The translations under genes were made by a program, and so were the position numbers. The notes under the pieces were generated by a model. That model worked only from the letters and a program-made list of their open reading frames with translations. It was not told the DNA's origin and did no database searches. 64,000 nt of DNA from an uncultured Trueperaceae bacterium (GTDB lineage: Bacteria; Deinococcota; Deinococci; Deinococcales; Trueperaceae). Position 1 is the first letter of the stretch, and each line of letters starts with the position of its first letter. Location of the stretch: assembly GCA_913062675.1 (NCBI GenBank), contig CAJXWR010000002.1, forward strand, positions 1 to 64,000. Direction: 5' to 3'. Shown here piece after piece: positions 24,361 through 33,173 of this stretch.

Positions 24361-25107
24361 CTACCCAATCAACGCTTGAAACGCCAACATCGCCATCAAC
24401 GCCAACGTGAACGCCGTCGCCACCTGCTCCTTCGGCGCCACCTCGGTCGCCTCGGGCAGCAACTCCGACTGTGCCATCCACAACATGGCGCCCGCCGCGA
24501 GTCCCAAACCCACGGGAAGGATCGGTTCGAAGACCGAGACGAACAGGAACGCAGGAATCGCCATCAACGGTTGCGGCAGGCTACTGAACACGCTCCACCA
24601 TGCCGCACGCCACACCGGCACGCCACGCGGCACCATCGCAAGACTGATCGCCAACCCCTCCGGCACGTTGTGCACCGCAATGGCGAGACTGATGAACACG
24701 CCGAACTCCACCGTGCTGCCGAACGACACGCCCACCCCAATCCCCTCGGCGAACGAATGCGCGGTCATCACCCCGAGGATCAGCAGGGCCTTTCGGGCGG
24801 ACGCGCCCGCCAAATCGGCGACCCCCACGTGCCCCTCACGGTCGTGCAAGGCACGTTGACTCACCATGATCGCCACCAACCCGAGACCCATCCCGAGAAT
24901 CGTGCGCGGCATCGACAACGCCAACCCCTCGAACACGAGTCCGAAACTCGCGCCGATCATCAACCCGGCCGCCGCCCCGTTCGCAAGCCCCAACACGCGC
25001 TCTGGGACGCGCCGCATGGCGAGCAGCGGCAACGCGCCAAGACCCGTCGCCAACGCGGTCAGCAGGGCGTACAGGAATACGAGGAGGACGGGAGGCAGAT
25101 CGCCCAT
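24361..25107 (-). CDS. ZIP-family metal transporter
   Basis: 248-residue membrane protein with about eight helices. Helix IV carries HSFAEG (about residue 117) and helix V carries HNVPEG (about residue 145), the paired metal-binding motifs of ZIP/ZupT/GufA transporters for Zn2+ or Fe2+. ATG 25107 follows TAGCGT by 6 nt, a leaderless arrangement. It is in the same orientation as the nos genes but with its own promoter. Confidence 0.88.
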   Translation of the reverse strand: MGDLPPVLLVFLYALLTALATGLGALPLLAMRRVPERVLGLANGAAAGLMIGASFGLVFEGLALSMPRTILGMGLGLVAIMVSQRALHDREGHVGVADLAGASARKALLILGVMTAHSFAEGIGVGVSFGSTVEFGVFISLAIAVHNVPEGLAISLAMVPRGVPVWRAAWWSVFSSLPQPLMAIPAFLFVSVFEPILPVGLGLAAGAMLWMAQSELLPEATEVAPKEQVATAFTLALMAMLAFQALIG

Positions 25108-25113
25108 GCCGCT

Positions 25114-25119
25114 ACGCTA
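25114..25119 (-). promoter_or_regulatory. -10 box of probable leaderless promoter (ZIP gene)
   Basis: TAGCGT on the minus strand, 6 nt before ATG 25107. Confidence 0.5.
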
Positions 25120-25136
25120 CCCCGGCGACGCGCAGG

Positions 25137-25946
25137 TCACGGCGCACGTCCCAACCGTGTGTCCACGTCAGGCACGTTGAACGCCACGTCATCCACCGTG
25201 AAGTCCGCCCAGGGGCGACCCTCGTCGAACCACTGCACCGACGTGTGCGTCGCGGTGGGGTGCCCCTGCACCTCACCCCACGCCTCGGCCGCCGTCAACC
25301 ACAACGTCTTCCCGATGGCGTCCTGGCTCCGGTACCGCATGGCTTCGAACACGACCAGACGGCTGCGGCTCGCGTCGAACCGCGCGACCAACGACTCCGA
25401 CGCGCCGCCGTACGGCACGTGCAGCAATGCGGTGCTCGCATCGACCACGTCCCACCGGGCCCGCGGGTCGGTGACGAGGGCGGCGGGGAACCACATGGCT
25501 TCCGCCCACAATGCCAGGTTGGCGCCCTGGTTCACCGCCGGCCCCTCCTCGATGCCGAACGGCAACTCCAGACGCGCCACACCATCCACATAGGTTTCGT
25601 TCACCCGCAGGATGGGGATCCCGTACCAGGTCGCGACGATCTCGTGCCGGTACGCGTCCCCCACGTCGTGCGTGAAGCGGAAACGGGCCGGAAGACTCAC
25701 GCCCATGATTCGCAACGTGGCGCGACCCGAAACGACTGCAGATTCGATGACGGGAACGGTCGACCCGTACAGCGAGCGGTAGAAGCGATCCACGGGCGCG
25801 GGAAGACCGCCGGGCAGGGCGACACGTTCAAGGTTCGTGGCGCCACTCGTGACGGGTGGAAACGGCTGCGGGGGCACCTGCAAACCAATCAATGCGACGG
25901 CAAGAAGGACGAACAGGGCGGCCGACAGGCCGAGAATGCGGTTCAC
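25137..25946 (-). CDS. DUF6544/DUF6920-like membrane-anchored protein
   Basis: 269 residues. An N-terminal hydrophobic segment (residues ~4-24) is followed by an extracytoplasmic β-rich domain with LPAPVDRFYRSLYG, a Gly-containing VNETYVDG block and AEAMWFPAALV, which together resemble an uncharacterised family (DUF6544/6920). GTG 25946 has AAGGAGG 8 nt upstream. It may share a transcript with the genes upstream (peptidases, DUF3298 protein). The function is unknown. Confidence 0.7.
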   Translation of the reverse strand: MNRILGLSAALFVLLAVALIGLQVPPQPFPPVTSGATNLERVALPGGLPAPVDRFYRSLYGSTVPVIESAVVSGRATLRIMGVSLPARFRFTHDVGDAYRHEIVATWYGIPILRVNETYVDGVARLELPFGIEEGPAVNQGANLALWAEAMWFPAALVTDPRARWDVVDASTALLHVPYGGASESLVARFDASRSRLVVFEAMRYRSQDAIGKTLWLTAAEAWGEVQGHPTATHTSVQWFDEGRPWADFTVDDVAFNVPDVDTRLGRAP

Positions 25947-26055
25947 GCGGTGACCTCCTTACCCGCAGCGCGACGACCGGAAGGACGAGGCGGGCGACGA
26001 CGTCAGGGTGCAGGAGAGGGTCAGGCACGGCAAGGGTGGTTTGCCCTACCCGGCC

Positions 26056-27081
26056 TTACGGAACCGTCAGGAAGATCGCATCGTTCCAAGGGATGCGCAC
26101 GTCGAACGTGCCCTGCACGTACGGCCCGGCGAGGTACGGCGCGTACCGGAAGTGCACCCCTTGCGGGGTGAGCGTGAAGGCGTCGAGCACCCAGGCCTCC
26201 TCCCCCGTCATGGAGCCCTCGACCGCCCACGTGGCCCCCTGGTCGGTGAGGGCCTCCACGATGTACGCGCGCAGGGTCGGCTCGTCGCAAGGCCGCTGCA
26301 ACACGGTGAGCGCTTCGCAAAGCGTCACGCTTCGCCACCCCTCCTCGCGGCGGTGCATCGTCGCCGTCGCGTACCACGTGTTGGGGTGTGCGCCTCCCGT
26401 GTAGCTGTACACGTTCGTTCGGGCGCTCACCAGGTCGGTCGTGAGGGTGGTGATCTCCACGATGCGTTCATCCCACCAGGTGGCGTTCGGGACGTCCGCC
26501 CGGTCCTTCTGAACGCCGAGCCCCAGAGTCACGCTCTCGGCCATGTCTTCCATGCCGGGTGCAAGATCCAGGCTGCGCCACGGGTCGACCAGGAAGAACG
26601 GTCCGCGCGTCGTCACGTCGAACGAACCGTCGTCCAGGCGGACCGTCCGCTCGACGCTCGTCCCCACGCCACGCAAGGCGCCCTCGAAGATCACCGCGTC
26701 GTCGCGGACGCTGCGAAGCGAGAGGCGAACCGAGCCGAGCGGGTCGGGTCGACCGGCGCCCCCCAGGGCGTACCGGTCGACGTCGACCTCCAGGTCGATG
26801 ACGTGCGTCTCGTCACTCGCGCGCACGCCCAGCACGTCTTCCGCATCCCGTTCGACGCGCCCCTCGAGCCTCACCTGTCGGCCAAGCGCTTGCCCCGGTA
26901 AGGGGGGTGCCTCGAGGTACGTCACGAACGCCGTGCCCTCGTCGATGACGAGGTGCAGCGCGACGTCGCGACCGGCGTGCGTACCGTGGTACCAGGCGGT
27001 GGAAGCAAAGGCGGGCGTCACCATCGCCAGGATGGCAAGAAGGCTCAACGGCGGGAGGATTCGCAGGCGCAGTCCATTCAT
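26056..27081 (-). CDS. Secreted DUF3298 (RsiV-like C-terminal) domain protein
   Basis: 341 residues. A signal peptide (residues ~1-26, ending PAFAS) precedes a β-rich region of ~150 residues and a DUF3298 domain with the characteristic YSYTGGAHPNTW (about residue 220), which in RsiV-type anti-sigma factors forms the extracellular lysozyme-binding fold. No sigma factor gene is adjacent and no transmembrane helix follows the signal, so it is probably a free periplasmic or surface protein and not an anti-sigma factor. It begins 16 nt after the P1 peptidase gene. Confidence 0.72.
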   Translation of the reverse strand: MNGLRLRILPPLSLLAILAMVTPAFASTAWYHGTHAGRDVALHLVIDEGTAFVTYLEAPPLPGQALGRQVRLEGRVERDAEDVLGVRASDETHVIDLEVDVDRYALGGAGRPDPLGSVRLSLRSVRDDAVIFEGALRGVGTSVERTVRLDDGSFDVTTRGPFFLVDPWRSLDLAPGMEDMAESVTLGLGVQKDRADVPNATWWDERIVEITTLTTDLVSARTNVYSYTGGAHPNTWYATATMHRREEGWRSVTLCEALTVLQRPCDEPTLRAYIVEALTDQGATWAVEGSMTGEEAWVLDAFTLTPQGVHFRYAPYLAGPYVQGTFDVRIPWNDAIFLTVP

Positions 27082-27097
27082 CGTGATCGCTCGCAGG

Positions 27098-28204
27098 TTA
27101 CGCGATGCGGCCGTACTCGACCAAGAGATCGCGCACCGCCTCGTGCGGCAGGTTCGGATAGAACGCACCCTGCACGCCCGTCATGGCCTGCGCGGCAATC
27201 AGGGCGTTCACCACCGCCTCCTCGAACACGTCCACGGCGGCGCGGTAGAGCGGGTCGAGCGACGCGGTGGGGAGGGACGTGAACGTGCGCATCTCCGGTT
27301 CACCGAAGCGGGACCGGTTCGCCGTCGACAGGGCGAGGAACAGGTCCCCTGAACTCGCGGCGGCGATGCTGCCGAGGCGACCGAGGGCGAGGCTGGCGCG
27401 GCGCGCCACCCCATCGAGTTGCGAGGGGAGGAGGGGCGCGTCGGTCACGTAGACGCCCACGATGCTTCCGTCACCATGCTCGGCGGGGGGAGGGGAGGGT
27501 TCGATGGCGCGGGGTTCCTCGAGATGCGCGCCGACGGGCACCCCCGCGATGCGGAGGTCATGACGCGATCCGTAGTTGGCTTGGACGAGGACGCCGAGCG
27601 TGAACGTTCCGAGGGGGTGCTCCACGCGTCTTGATGCCGTGCCGATGCCGGCCTTGAAGCCGTAGGCGACCATGCCCGTCCCGCCCCCCACGTTGCCCTC
27701 CGGAACGGGACCCGGCGCGGCGGCATCGAGCGCACGCCACGCGTCCTCGTGGGTCACGTGCTGGCCGTAGACGTCGTTCAAACGGCCGTCCCACGTTTCG
27801 CTGACCACCGGTTTCGTGCGTCCGCGAAGCACCTTGGCGTCGCGCACGTTCGCGCGTGACCAGGCGATCATCGCGTCGCGCACTATGCCGACGGAGAGGG
27901 TGTTCGTGAGCGCCATGGGGCCATACAGGGCCCGGTACTCGTCCAGGAAGACGCTGCCGGTCATTTCGCCCATGCCGTTCAACACGAACCGGCCTGCCGC
28001 CACGCCCTCCCCCGAGGCCTTCCCGAGCGGGAAGAGGGTCGTCACGCCGGTGCGAATGACGGGTCCGGCCGACCCGTCGCTCGGTTCACCCTCGATGCGC
28101 GTGACGTGCCCCACCTCGACGCCAGGCACGTCGGTCACGGCGTTCCACGCGCCCGGCGTGCCGGCGAATGGAATGCCGAGGTCGCGGGCGCGCACCGGGG
28201 TCAC
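27098..28204 (-). CDS. P1-family (DmpA-type) aminopeptidase
   Basis: 368-residue N-terminal-nucleophile hydrolase, related to DmpA and β-peptidyl aminopeptidases. Conserved blocks are the N-terminal GAWNAVTDVPGVEVGH, FVLNGMGEMTG, TNTLSVG, GNVGGGTGMVAYGFKAGIGT and AAASSGDLFLALSTANR. The enzyme autocleaves before a Ser in the last block, giving the catalytic N-terminal Ser. The GTG at 28204 overlaps the PepF stop (GTGA), so the two peptidases are co-expressed. Confidence 0.88.
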   Translation of the reverse strand: MTPVRARDLGIPFAGTPGAWNAVTDVPGVEVGHVTRIEGEPSDGSAGPVIRTGVTTLFPLGKASGEGVAAGRFVLNGMGEMTGSVFLDEYRALYGPMALTNTLSVGIVRDAMIAWSRANVRDAKVLRGRTKPVVSETWDGRLNDVYGQHVTHEDAWRALDAAAPGPVPEGNVGGGTGMVAYGFKAGIGTASRRVEHPLGTFTLGVLVQANYGSRHDLRIAGVPVGAHLEEPRAIEPSPPPAEHGDGSIVGVYVTDAPLLPSQLDGVARRASLALGRLGSIAAASSGDLFLALSTANRSRFGEPEMRTFTSLPTASLDPLYRAAVDVFEEAVVNALIAAQAMTGVQGAFYPNLPHEAVRDLLVEYGRIA

Positions 28205-30009
28205 GCGCCGTCGAGGAGCGTTTCGAACCGGTCGACGTGACGCCCCAGGATGGCGAAGGCATCCTCCACCGGTCCGGGGGAGGCCAGATCGACGCCCGCC
28301 CTGCGGATCGCATCGAGGGGTGGCATGCGACCGCCCTCCTTCAGGAAGGCGAGGTACCCCTCCACCGCGCCGGGTTCGCCATCCTGAATGCGGCGCGCGA
28401 AGGCGTGCGCACCGGCAATGCCGGTGGCGTACATGAAGACATAGAAGCGGCTGTACAGGTGTGTATGGAACTGCGCCCAGGTGATGCCCACCCGCTCGCG
28501 GTCCATCTCCATGGCGGGACCGTACGCCTCGGCGAACAGGTCGGCCAGCAGGTCGTTCAACGCGTCGGCGGACAGGCCGCTGCCCTTCGCGGCGCGGTCG
28601 TGCAACTCGAGTTCGAACCGCATGAGGGTCGGCATGATCAGGAAGTACCGCCCGAAGTTGGCCATGGTCTCGTCGATCACGGCGAGTTCGAACGTGCGGT
28701 CACCGGCGTGCTGATCGAGCAGGTAGTCGCGCATCATTGCCTGGTTGAAGTTGCTGGCCACCTCGGCAGCGAAGAGGGTGTAGCGGGCGTAGGGGTAGGG
28801 CTGGGTCGACCAGGAGAGCAGGGAGTGCATGGAGTGGCCGAGTTCGTGCACCAGGGTGGAGGCGGACGCGAGGTCCTCGGTCCAACTCATCATGATGTAC
28901 GGCTTGCTGCCTCCCCAGCCGGTGCTGAAGGCGCCCATGCGCTTGCCGTCGTTGGGTGCGCGGTCGACCCAACCTTCCTGCAGGGCGCCGTTTCGCATGG
29001 CGTCGACGTACTCGCTTCCGAGCGGTTCGAGTGAGGCGGCGAGCCAGTCGACCGCCTGTTCGTACGTGACGGTGGGTGGGGTGGGGCAGACGGGGGCGGC
29101 GACGTCCCACGGGGCGAGGCGTTCGAGACCCAGGTGGCGGCGCTTGAGGTCGAACCAGCGGTGCCACACGCCGAGGTGGCGTTCGTACGTTTCGAGGAGC
29201 GTGGTGATGACCTCGCGCGGCACCTCGAGCGGCTTGAGGGTCATGGCGAGCGCATCGTCGTACTTGCGGGTGCGGGCGACCAGGTTGGTTTGGCGGGCGC
29301 CGGTGACGAGGAGGTTCGCCATGGTGCGTTTCCGGGCGAGGTGCGCATCGGCGTACGCCTTCCATGCGGTCTCGCGCAGCGTTCGGTCGGCACTTTCGAG
29401 GTGCGTGGAGATGCGCGCTTGCGTGACGGCGTGCTCGACGCCTTGCGCGTCGCGGGCGGGGGGTGGGCCGAGCTCGGCGTTGGCGCGCAGGCCGTGGGTG
29501 ACCGCCGCACCGGAGAAGGGGGTGCGAAGTGCGCCGAGGAGGGCTTCGATGTCGGCGTTGCGGACGTGGGGGGCTTGGAGCGCAAGGCGGTCGAGCCAGC
29601 GTGTGCGGTCTTGCAGCGCGTCGTGGGTCAACCAGGTGCGGAGCGTGTCGATGCCGACGTCGAGGAGTTCGGGCGTGGCGAAGGCGGTGGCTTCGGCGAA
29701 CTGCGCGCCGAGTGCGTTGATGCGGTCGGCGCGTTCGACGGCGGCCTGGTCCTCGGTGTCGACGTTGGAGGCCATGGAGGCCCAGACGCTGAGTCGCCCG
29801 AGTTCCCGTTCGAGCGTTTCGAACGTGTCGAGCCAGGCGGCGAGGCGTTCGGGCCCTTGCGCGAGGGTTCCCTGGAAGTCGGTGAGGTCGGCAAGGCGTG
29901 CCTGGAGGGCGTCGTGGGCGGCGTCCCAGGCGGCCACGTCGGCGAAGAGGTCGGCGTGATCCCAGCGTTGCTCCTGGGGGACGTTGGCTCGGGGGTAGGT
30001 ATCCGTCAT
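28201..30009 (-). CDS. pepF: M3-family oligoendopeptidase F
   Basis: 602-residue cytoplasmic zinc metallopeptidase that degrades oligopeptides of roughly 7-17 residues. The zinc motif HELGHSMHSLLS (HExxH, about residues 390-400) is followed by a downstream Glu, and the C-terminus has WAQFHTHLYSRFYVFMYATG typical of the family. Length is normal. ATG 30009 has a TACCGT -10 box 6 nt upstream, so a leaderless transcript is likely; a longer frame to 30045 lacks support. It is the first gene of a minus-strand peptidase operon. Confidence 0.92.
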   Translation of the reverse strand: MTDTYPRANVPQEQRWDHADLFADVAAWDAAHDALQARLADLTDFQGTLAQGPERLAAWLDTFETLERELGRLSVWASMASNVDTEDQAAVERADRINALGAQFAEATAFATPELLDVGIDTLRTWLTHDALQDRTRWLDRLALQAPHVRNADIEALLGALRTPFSGAAVTHGLRANAELGPPPARDAQGVEHAVTQARISTHLESADRTLRETAWKAYADAHLARKRTMANLLVTGARQTNLVARTRKYDDALAMTLKPLEVPREVITTLLETYERHLGVWHRWFDLKRRHLGLERLAPWDVAAPVCPTPPTVTYEQAVDWLAASLEPLGSEYVDAMRNGALQEGWVDRAPNDGKRMGAFSTGWGGSKPYIMMSWTEDLASASTLVHELGHSMHSLLSWSTQPYPYARYTLFAAEVASNFNQAMMRDYLLDQHAGDRTFELAVIDETMANFGRYFLIMPTLMRFELELHDRAAKGSGLSADALNDLLADLFAEAYGPAMEMDRERVGITWAQFHTHLYSRFYVFMYATGIAGAHAFARRIQDGEPGAVEGYLAFLKEGGRMPPLDAIRRAGVDLASPGPVEDAFAILGRHVDRFETLLDGA

Positions 30010-30010
30010 G

Positions 30011-30025
30011 GCGGTACGGTACCGC
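30011..30025. promoter_or_regulatory. -10 box and 7-1-7 palindrome upstream of pepF
   Basis: GCGGTAC-G-GTACCGC spans 30011-30025 and includes TACCGT (minus strand 30021-30016), 6 nt before the pepF ATG. It may be an operator over a leaderless promoter, or it may be chance. Confidence 0.45.
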
Positions 30026-30109
30026 CGTTCAGGCCGGTTCGTCATCTGGGCAGGTGTATGGGAGTGGGGAGGTACGCGCCGTGGTGCGGGCAGGTTGCGC
30101 GCATTTCAC

Positions 30110-30139
30110 GTGACATGGGGGTGCTTCATGGCGTATCGT
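30110..30139 (+). promoter_or_regulatory. Candidate promoter of the cold-shock gene
   Basis: GTGACA (30110-30115), 18 nt, TATCGT (30134-30139). It would give a 5' UTR of roughly 90 nt containing a CCGGGC/GCCCGG hairpin, as is usual for csp mRNAs. Confidence 0.35.
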
Positions 30140-30235
30140 CACGACGTCTCGGAGAGTGGTTTCGAGATGGTCCCGGGCCACCGCCCGGAAATGTTTGTTG
30201 CCGCACGACGTGTGGCAGTTAGGGATTAGGTAGAC

Positions 30236-30457
30236 ATGGCAACAGGTACGGTCAAATGGTTCAGTTCCGAAAAGGGCTACGGGTTCATCGAGCAAGGCGA
30301 CGGTTCGGCCGACGTCTTCGTTCACTTCTCCGCCATTCAAGGCGACGGGTACAAGAACCTGTATGAGGGTGACGAGGTGGAGTTTGACGTGGAGCAAGGC
30401 CAGAAGGGCCTGCAAGCGGCGAACGTGTCCGTGACCCGGCAAGCGCCCAACGCCTGA
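30236..30457 (+). CDS. Cold-shock domain protein (CspA family)
   Basis: 73-residue OB-fold RNA/DNA-binding protein. RNP1 is KGYGFIEQ (residues ~13-20) and RNP2 is VFVHFSAI (residues ~27-34). Its N-terminal [12 protein letters not shown] is canonical. It binds single-stranded nucleic acid and acts as an RNA chaperone. It is monocistronic with a long leader and a strong terminator. Confidence 0.96.
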   Translation: MATGTVKWFSSEKGYGFIEQGDGSADVFVHFSAIQGDGYKNLYEGDEVEFDVEQGQKGLQAANVSVTRQAPNA

Positions 30458-30485
30458 ACGAGGCGTCCTCATTTAGGGCAGCTTC

Positions 30486-30518
30486 GGGCGCCCGGCTTCG
30501 GCCGGGCGCCCGTTTTTT
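30486..30518 (+). terminator. Intrinsic terminator of the cold-shock gene
   Basis: An 11-bp perfect GC stem (30486-30496 with 30501-30511), a TTCG tetraloop, and GTTTTTT. Confidence 0.95.
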
Positions 30519-30544
30519 GACGTGACCCGTGAGGGTGTAGCGCA

Positions 30545-30575
30545 ACGGCCCCCGGGGAGATCCCCCGGGGGCCGT
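30545..30575 (-). terminator. Hairpin at the end of the second lipoprotein transcript
   Basis: A 13-bp perfect GC-rich stem (30545-30557 with 30563-30575) with a 5-nt loop lies just past the lipoprotein stop. No U-tract follows on the minus strand, so termination may be Rho-assisted. Confidence 0.55.
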
Positions 30576-30597
30576 ATGCCCGTGATTCGAAACGAGA

Positions 30598-30825
30598 TTA
30601 TTCGCTGGGCAGCGTGTACGTCGCTTCGACTTCGATGCAGTCGTACTGCGTGTCGACACCTTCGGGAACGAAACCGAGGCACAGTTCCGCGTCGAAGGTC
30701 TGGACCTCCGCTTCGGGTGCGGGAGGAGGCGTGGAGGGCCCACTCCGGCCGCACGCGCTGAGCAGGAGCCCGGCGATGCCCGCAAGGAGCAGCAGGGTCA
30801 GGAGGCGTTTACGCAGGGCCATCAT
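30598..30825 (-). CDS. Small lipoprotein of the C-x13-C family, copy 2
   Basis: 75-residue lipoprotein. The signal ends in the lipobox LLSACG, followed by a Pro-rich linker, then AELC, 13 residues, C, and a β-like tail ending in Ser-Glu. ATG 30825 shares its A with the stop of the upstream secreted-protein gene (TGATG), and a second ATG follows immediately. It has the same layout and the same cysteine spacing as 19443-19658 and 44922-45134. The function is unknown; it is probably the membrane-anchored partner of the upstream protein. Confidence 0.85.
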   Translation of the reverse strand: MMALRKRLLTLLLLAGIAGLLLSACGRSGPSTPPPAPEAEVQTFDAELCLGFVPEGVDTQYDCIEVEATYTLPSE

Positions 30826-32963
30826 CACTCCACCTCGATTTCCACGGTGACGGTGATTTCGCCAGAACCGTCGGCTGCAATGTTGGCGCCGCGCCACAAC
30901 CAGACGGACCCAACCTTCTGGATGGAGCCGCGGTCGACGTCGATCGTCTTGATGGATTCACTCGTTTCAAGCGAGCGTGGATCAATCCAGACGTTCTCGA
31001 GGGCGTCGTCGCCATCGTTGGTGATCTTCACGTCGAAACGGATCGTTGCGATGCCGTTGGAGACGCTGGCTTGCGGGGTTTCCGTGGGCGTGATGACGGC
31101 ACCGCTCGTGACGGGTGCATCGGCTTCACTGACGGTGAAGGTCACGAAGTCGGACCATTGCGCGTCACCGGTGCCCGTGGCAACGGGGCGCACGCGCACG
31201 GAGTAGGTGGTTCCGTTCGTAAGGTCACCGATTTCGATGAGGGGTTCGGTGGAGGCGGGGCTCAACGTCTGCACGCCCTCGTCGCTTCCGCTGATCTCGT
31301 ACTCGTAGTTGATGATGTCGAACGAGCCGCTTTGGGCTGGGGCGACGAAGCTGATCCACGCCTTTTCGTCATCGGGGAAAGCAACCAGGCTGGTGGGTTT
31401 CCCAGCCGTCGAAACGGTGAGGGTGGCCGCGTCACTCGTCTTCGACACGGGCTCCTTGTCGACCGTCGCGCTCTTCTCCTCGGTGAGGGTCGTGATGACG
31501 CGGTACTGGTTGCCGTCATCGGTGCGATCGACGCTAGCGATGGTGAGCGTGGAGGCGCTGACGCCGGTGGCGTCGCTGCGGCTCACGTCGGTCCAACTGA
31601 CGCCACCATTCGTGCTTTCCTGCCACTGGTACGCATAGTTGAAGGTGGCTCCCGTGGGGGAGACGCTCACGCTGAAGACGGCGTTCGTCCCGGCCACTGC
31701 GTCGACGTCCTCAGGTGAATCTTCGGTGAAGACGAAGTCCGCCGAGACGGGGCTGACGGTGACGAGGACGGGACTGGAGCCGAACTGCACGGGTCCGGTG
31801 CTCGCTTCCTCTTGACCGGCGGTGATCCAGGCACGGTAGCGCTTGCCGTCGTCCGCCTCCTCCGTTTCGGAGATGGTGAGCGTGTAGAACCACTCGGTCC
31901 CACTCGCCTCGGTCGAAGACGTCACGTTTCCGCCGAAGGTCACGTTGCTCCAGGAGGTGTCATCGCTGTCACTGACTTGCCACGTCACGGCGATGTCCGT
32001 CGTGCTCGCAATTTCAACCGTCACGTCGACGGGTGACGATTCCCGCACAACCGCAGGCGTCGGTACGCTCGTTGCGGACGTGGCGGGTGCCGTCGTTGGC
32101 GTCACCGTCGTGCTGGACACGAGCGTGTACCCGGTCGACGCGTCGTTCTCGAACCATGCCCAGACGGCGACGTTGGCTCCGTTGGTGAGGTTGGGGACCG
32201 TCCCGGCACCGTCACTCATGGCTCCACCTGAGCCGATGTCGAAGGTGAAAAGCTGCTGGCCGTTGCCCTGGTAGTACTCGGTCCAGAAAGCGACGTCGAC
32301 GGGGCTCGTGGCGTCGTTGTATTCCACGACCACGCCCGCGCCAGAGTCACCCGTGCCCGTAGCCCAGTTCGTCCCGGTCACGGTGATGGGGAGGTTCTTC
32401 ACGAGTCCGACCGGCGCATCGTCGTAGCCAAGACCGCTGAAATTGACGGAGCCTGCACCATTCCCGGTGTCCGTTCCCGGCCAAATCTGATTGCTGGCCG
32501 CGATGACGGAACCGTCGGTCAGCGAGGTCGTCGTCGTTGGGAGGGCCTCGGTGGCGGAGACAATGAAGAGTTTCATCGGGTGCGTGCCGAACTGGAGTTT
32601 CGCGTCCCCGGTGTCGGTGGCACTTGCGACGGTGTCCAACGCCCAATCATCGGTGATCGAGATGCTGGTGTCTTCGCCCGTCACCGTCACGATGGCGCCC
32701 ACGACCGGGATGTCGAGGTCGGTTCTCGATGCGAGCTGGTCACCGATGGTCAGCATGTAGCCAATCGTGTAGTCCGTTGTGGACGGGAACGTGATCCCCG
32801 TCGCGGAGATGGTGATGGGGGCTCCGTACACCGGCGTGTCGTCGGACACGCTGAGCACGGCCTGCGTCACCCCGATGGATCCGACGAGGAGAATCGCAGC
32901 GGCGATGAATGCGCGCCACGTCCTCAATTTGGGCGAGGGGGTTCTGGTTTCGTTTCGCCGCAT
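30825..32963 (-). CDS. Secreted multi-domain Ig/FN3 protein with shared C-terminal domain
   Basis: 712 residues. A signal or anchor segment (~17-37) follows a basic N-terminus. Residues ~38-275 are a unique β-rich domain. Two Ig-like modules follow (one with YAYQWQESTNGGVSW, the classic bacterial Ig strand C pattern). Next are a fibronectin-like module (FPDDEKAWISFVAP, about residues 535-620) and the ~95-residue C-terminal domain (ITNDGDDALENVWI) shared with the two GLUG proteins. It has no GLUG repeats. ATG 32963 follows AAGGAAGG; longer frame upstream was rejected. It is coupled to the lipoprotein gene by TGATG. Confidence 0.82.
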   Translation of the reverse strand: MRRNETRTPSPKLRTWRAFIAAAILLVGSIGVTQAVLSVSDDTPVYGAPITISATGITFPSTTDYTIGYMLTIGDQLASRTDLDIPVVGAIVTVTGEDTSISITDDWALDTVASATDTGDAKLQFGTHPMKLFIVSATEALPTTTTSLTDGSVIAASNQIWPGTDTGNGAGSVNFSGLGYDDAPVGLVKNLPITVTGTNWATGTGDSGAGVVVEYNDATSPVDVAFWTEYYQGNGQQLFTFDIGSGGAMSDGAGTVPNLTNGANVAVWAWFENDASTGYTLVSSTTVTPTTAPATSATSVPTPAVVRESSPVDVTVEIASTTDIAVTWQVSDSDDTSWSNVTFGGNVTSSTEASGTEWFYTLTISETEEADDGKRYRAWITAGQEEASTGPVQFGSSPVLVTVSPVSADFVFTEDSPEDVDAVAGTNAVFSVSVSPTGATFNYAYQWQESTNGGVSWTDVSRSDATGVSASTLTIASVDRTDDGNQYRVITTLTEEKSATVDKEPVSKTSDAATLTVSTAGKPTSLVAFPDDEKAWISFVAPAQSGSFDIINYEYEISGSDEGVQTLSPASTEPLIEIGDLTNGTTYSVRVRPVATGTGDAQWSDFVTFTVSEADAPVTSGAVITPTETPQASVSNGIATIRFDVKITNDGDDALENVWIDPRSLETSESIKTIDVDRGSIQKVGSVWLWRGANIAADGSGEITVTVEIEVE

Positions 32964-33173
32964 TGCGGCCACCTTCCTTTCGATAAGACTTGCAGTCAAG
33001 CACCCTATCACATACCGAGATTAAGATATCGTGATTGTCGATTTCCTCACACGCATGCAGGACGGTATTACGCCCACGTTACACGTTGCCTGCGTGGGTC
33101 AATCCACACCACGAATGCCGGAAACGCGAGGCGAAGAGACCACCTCATACACAGGTTCCGGTTCGGCGAATCG

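Noticed and set aside
22332..24410. Frames of 692 and 667 codons antisense to nosF/nosD
   Set aside because: Arg/Pro/Thr/His-rich composition typical of antisense frames in GC-rich DNA; NosD and NosF motifs are clear on the minus strand.
30545..30575. Terminator serving cspA
   Set aside because: cspA already has a complete terminator at 30486-30518; this hairpin lies closer to the convergent lipoprotein gene.
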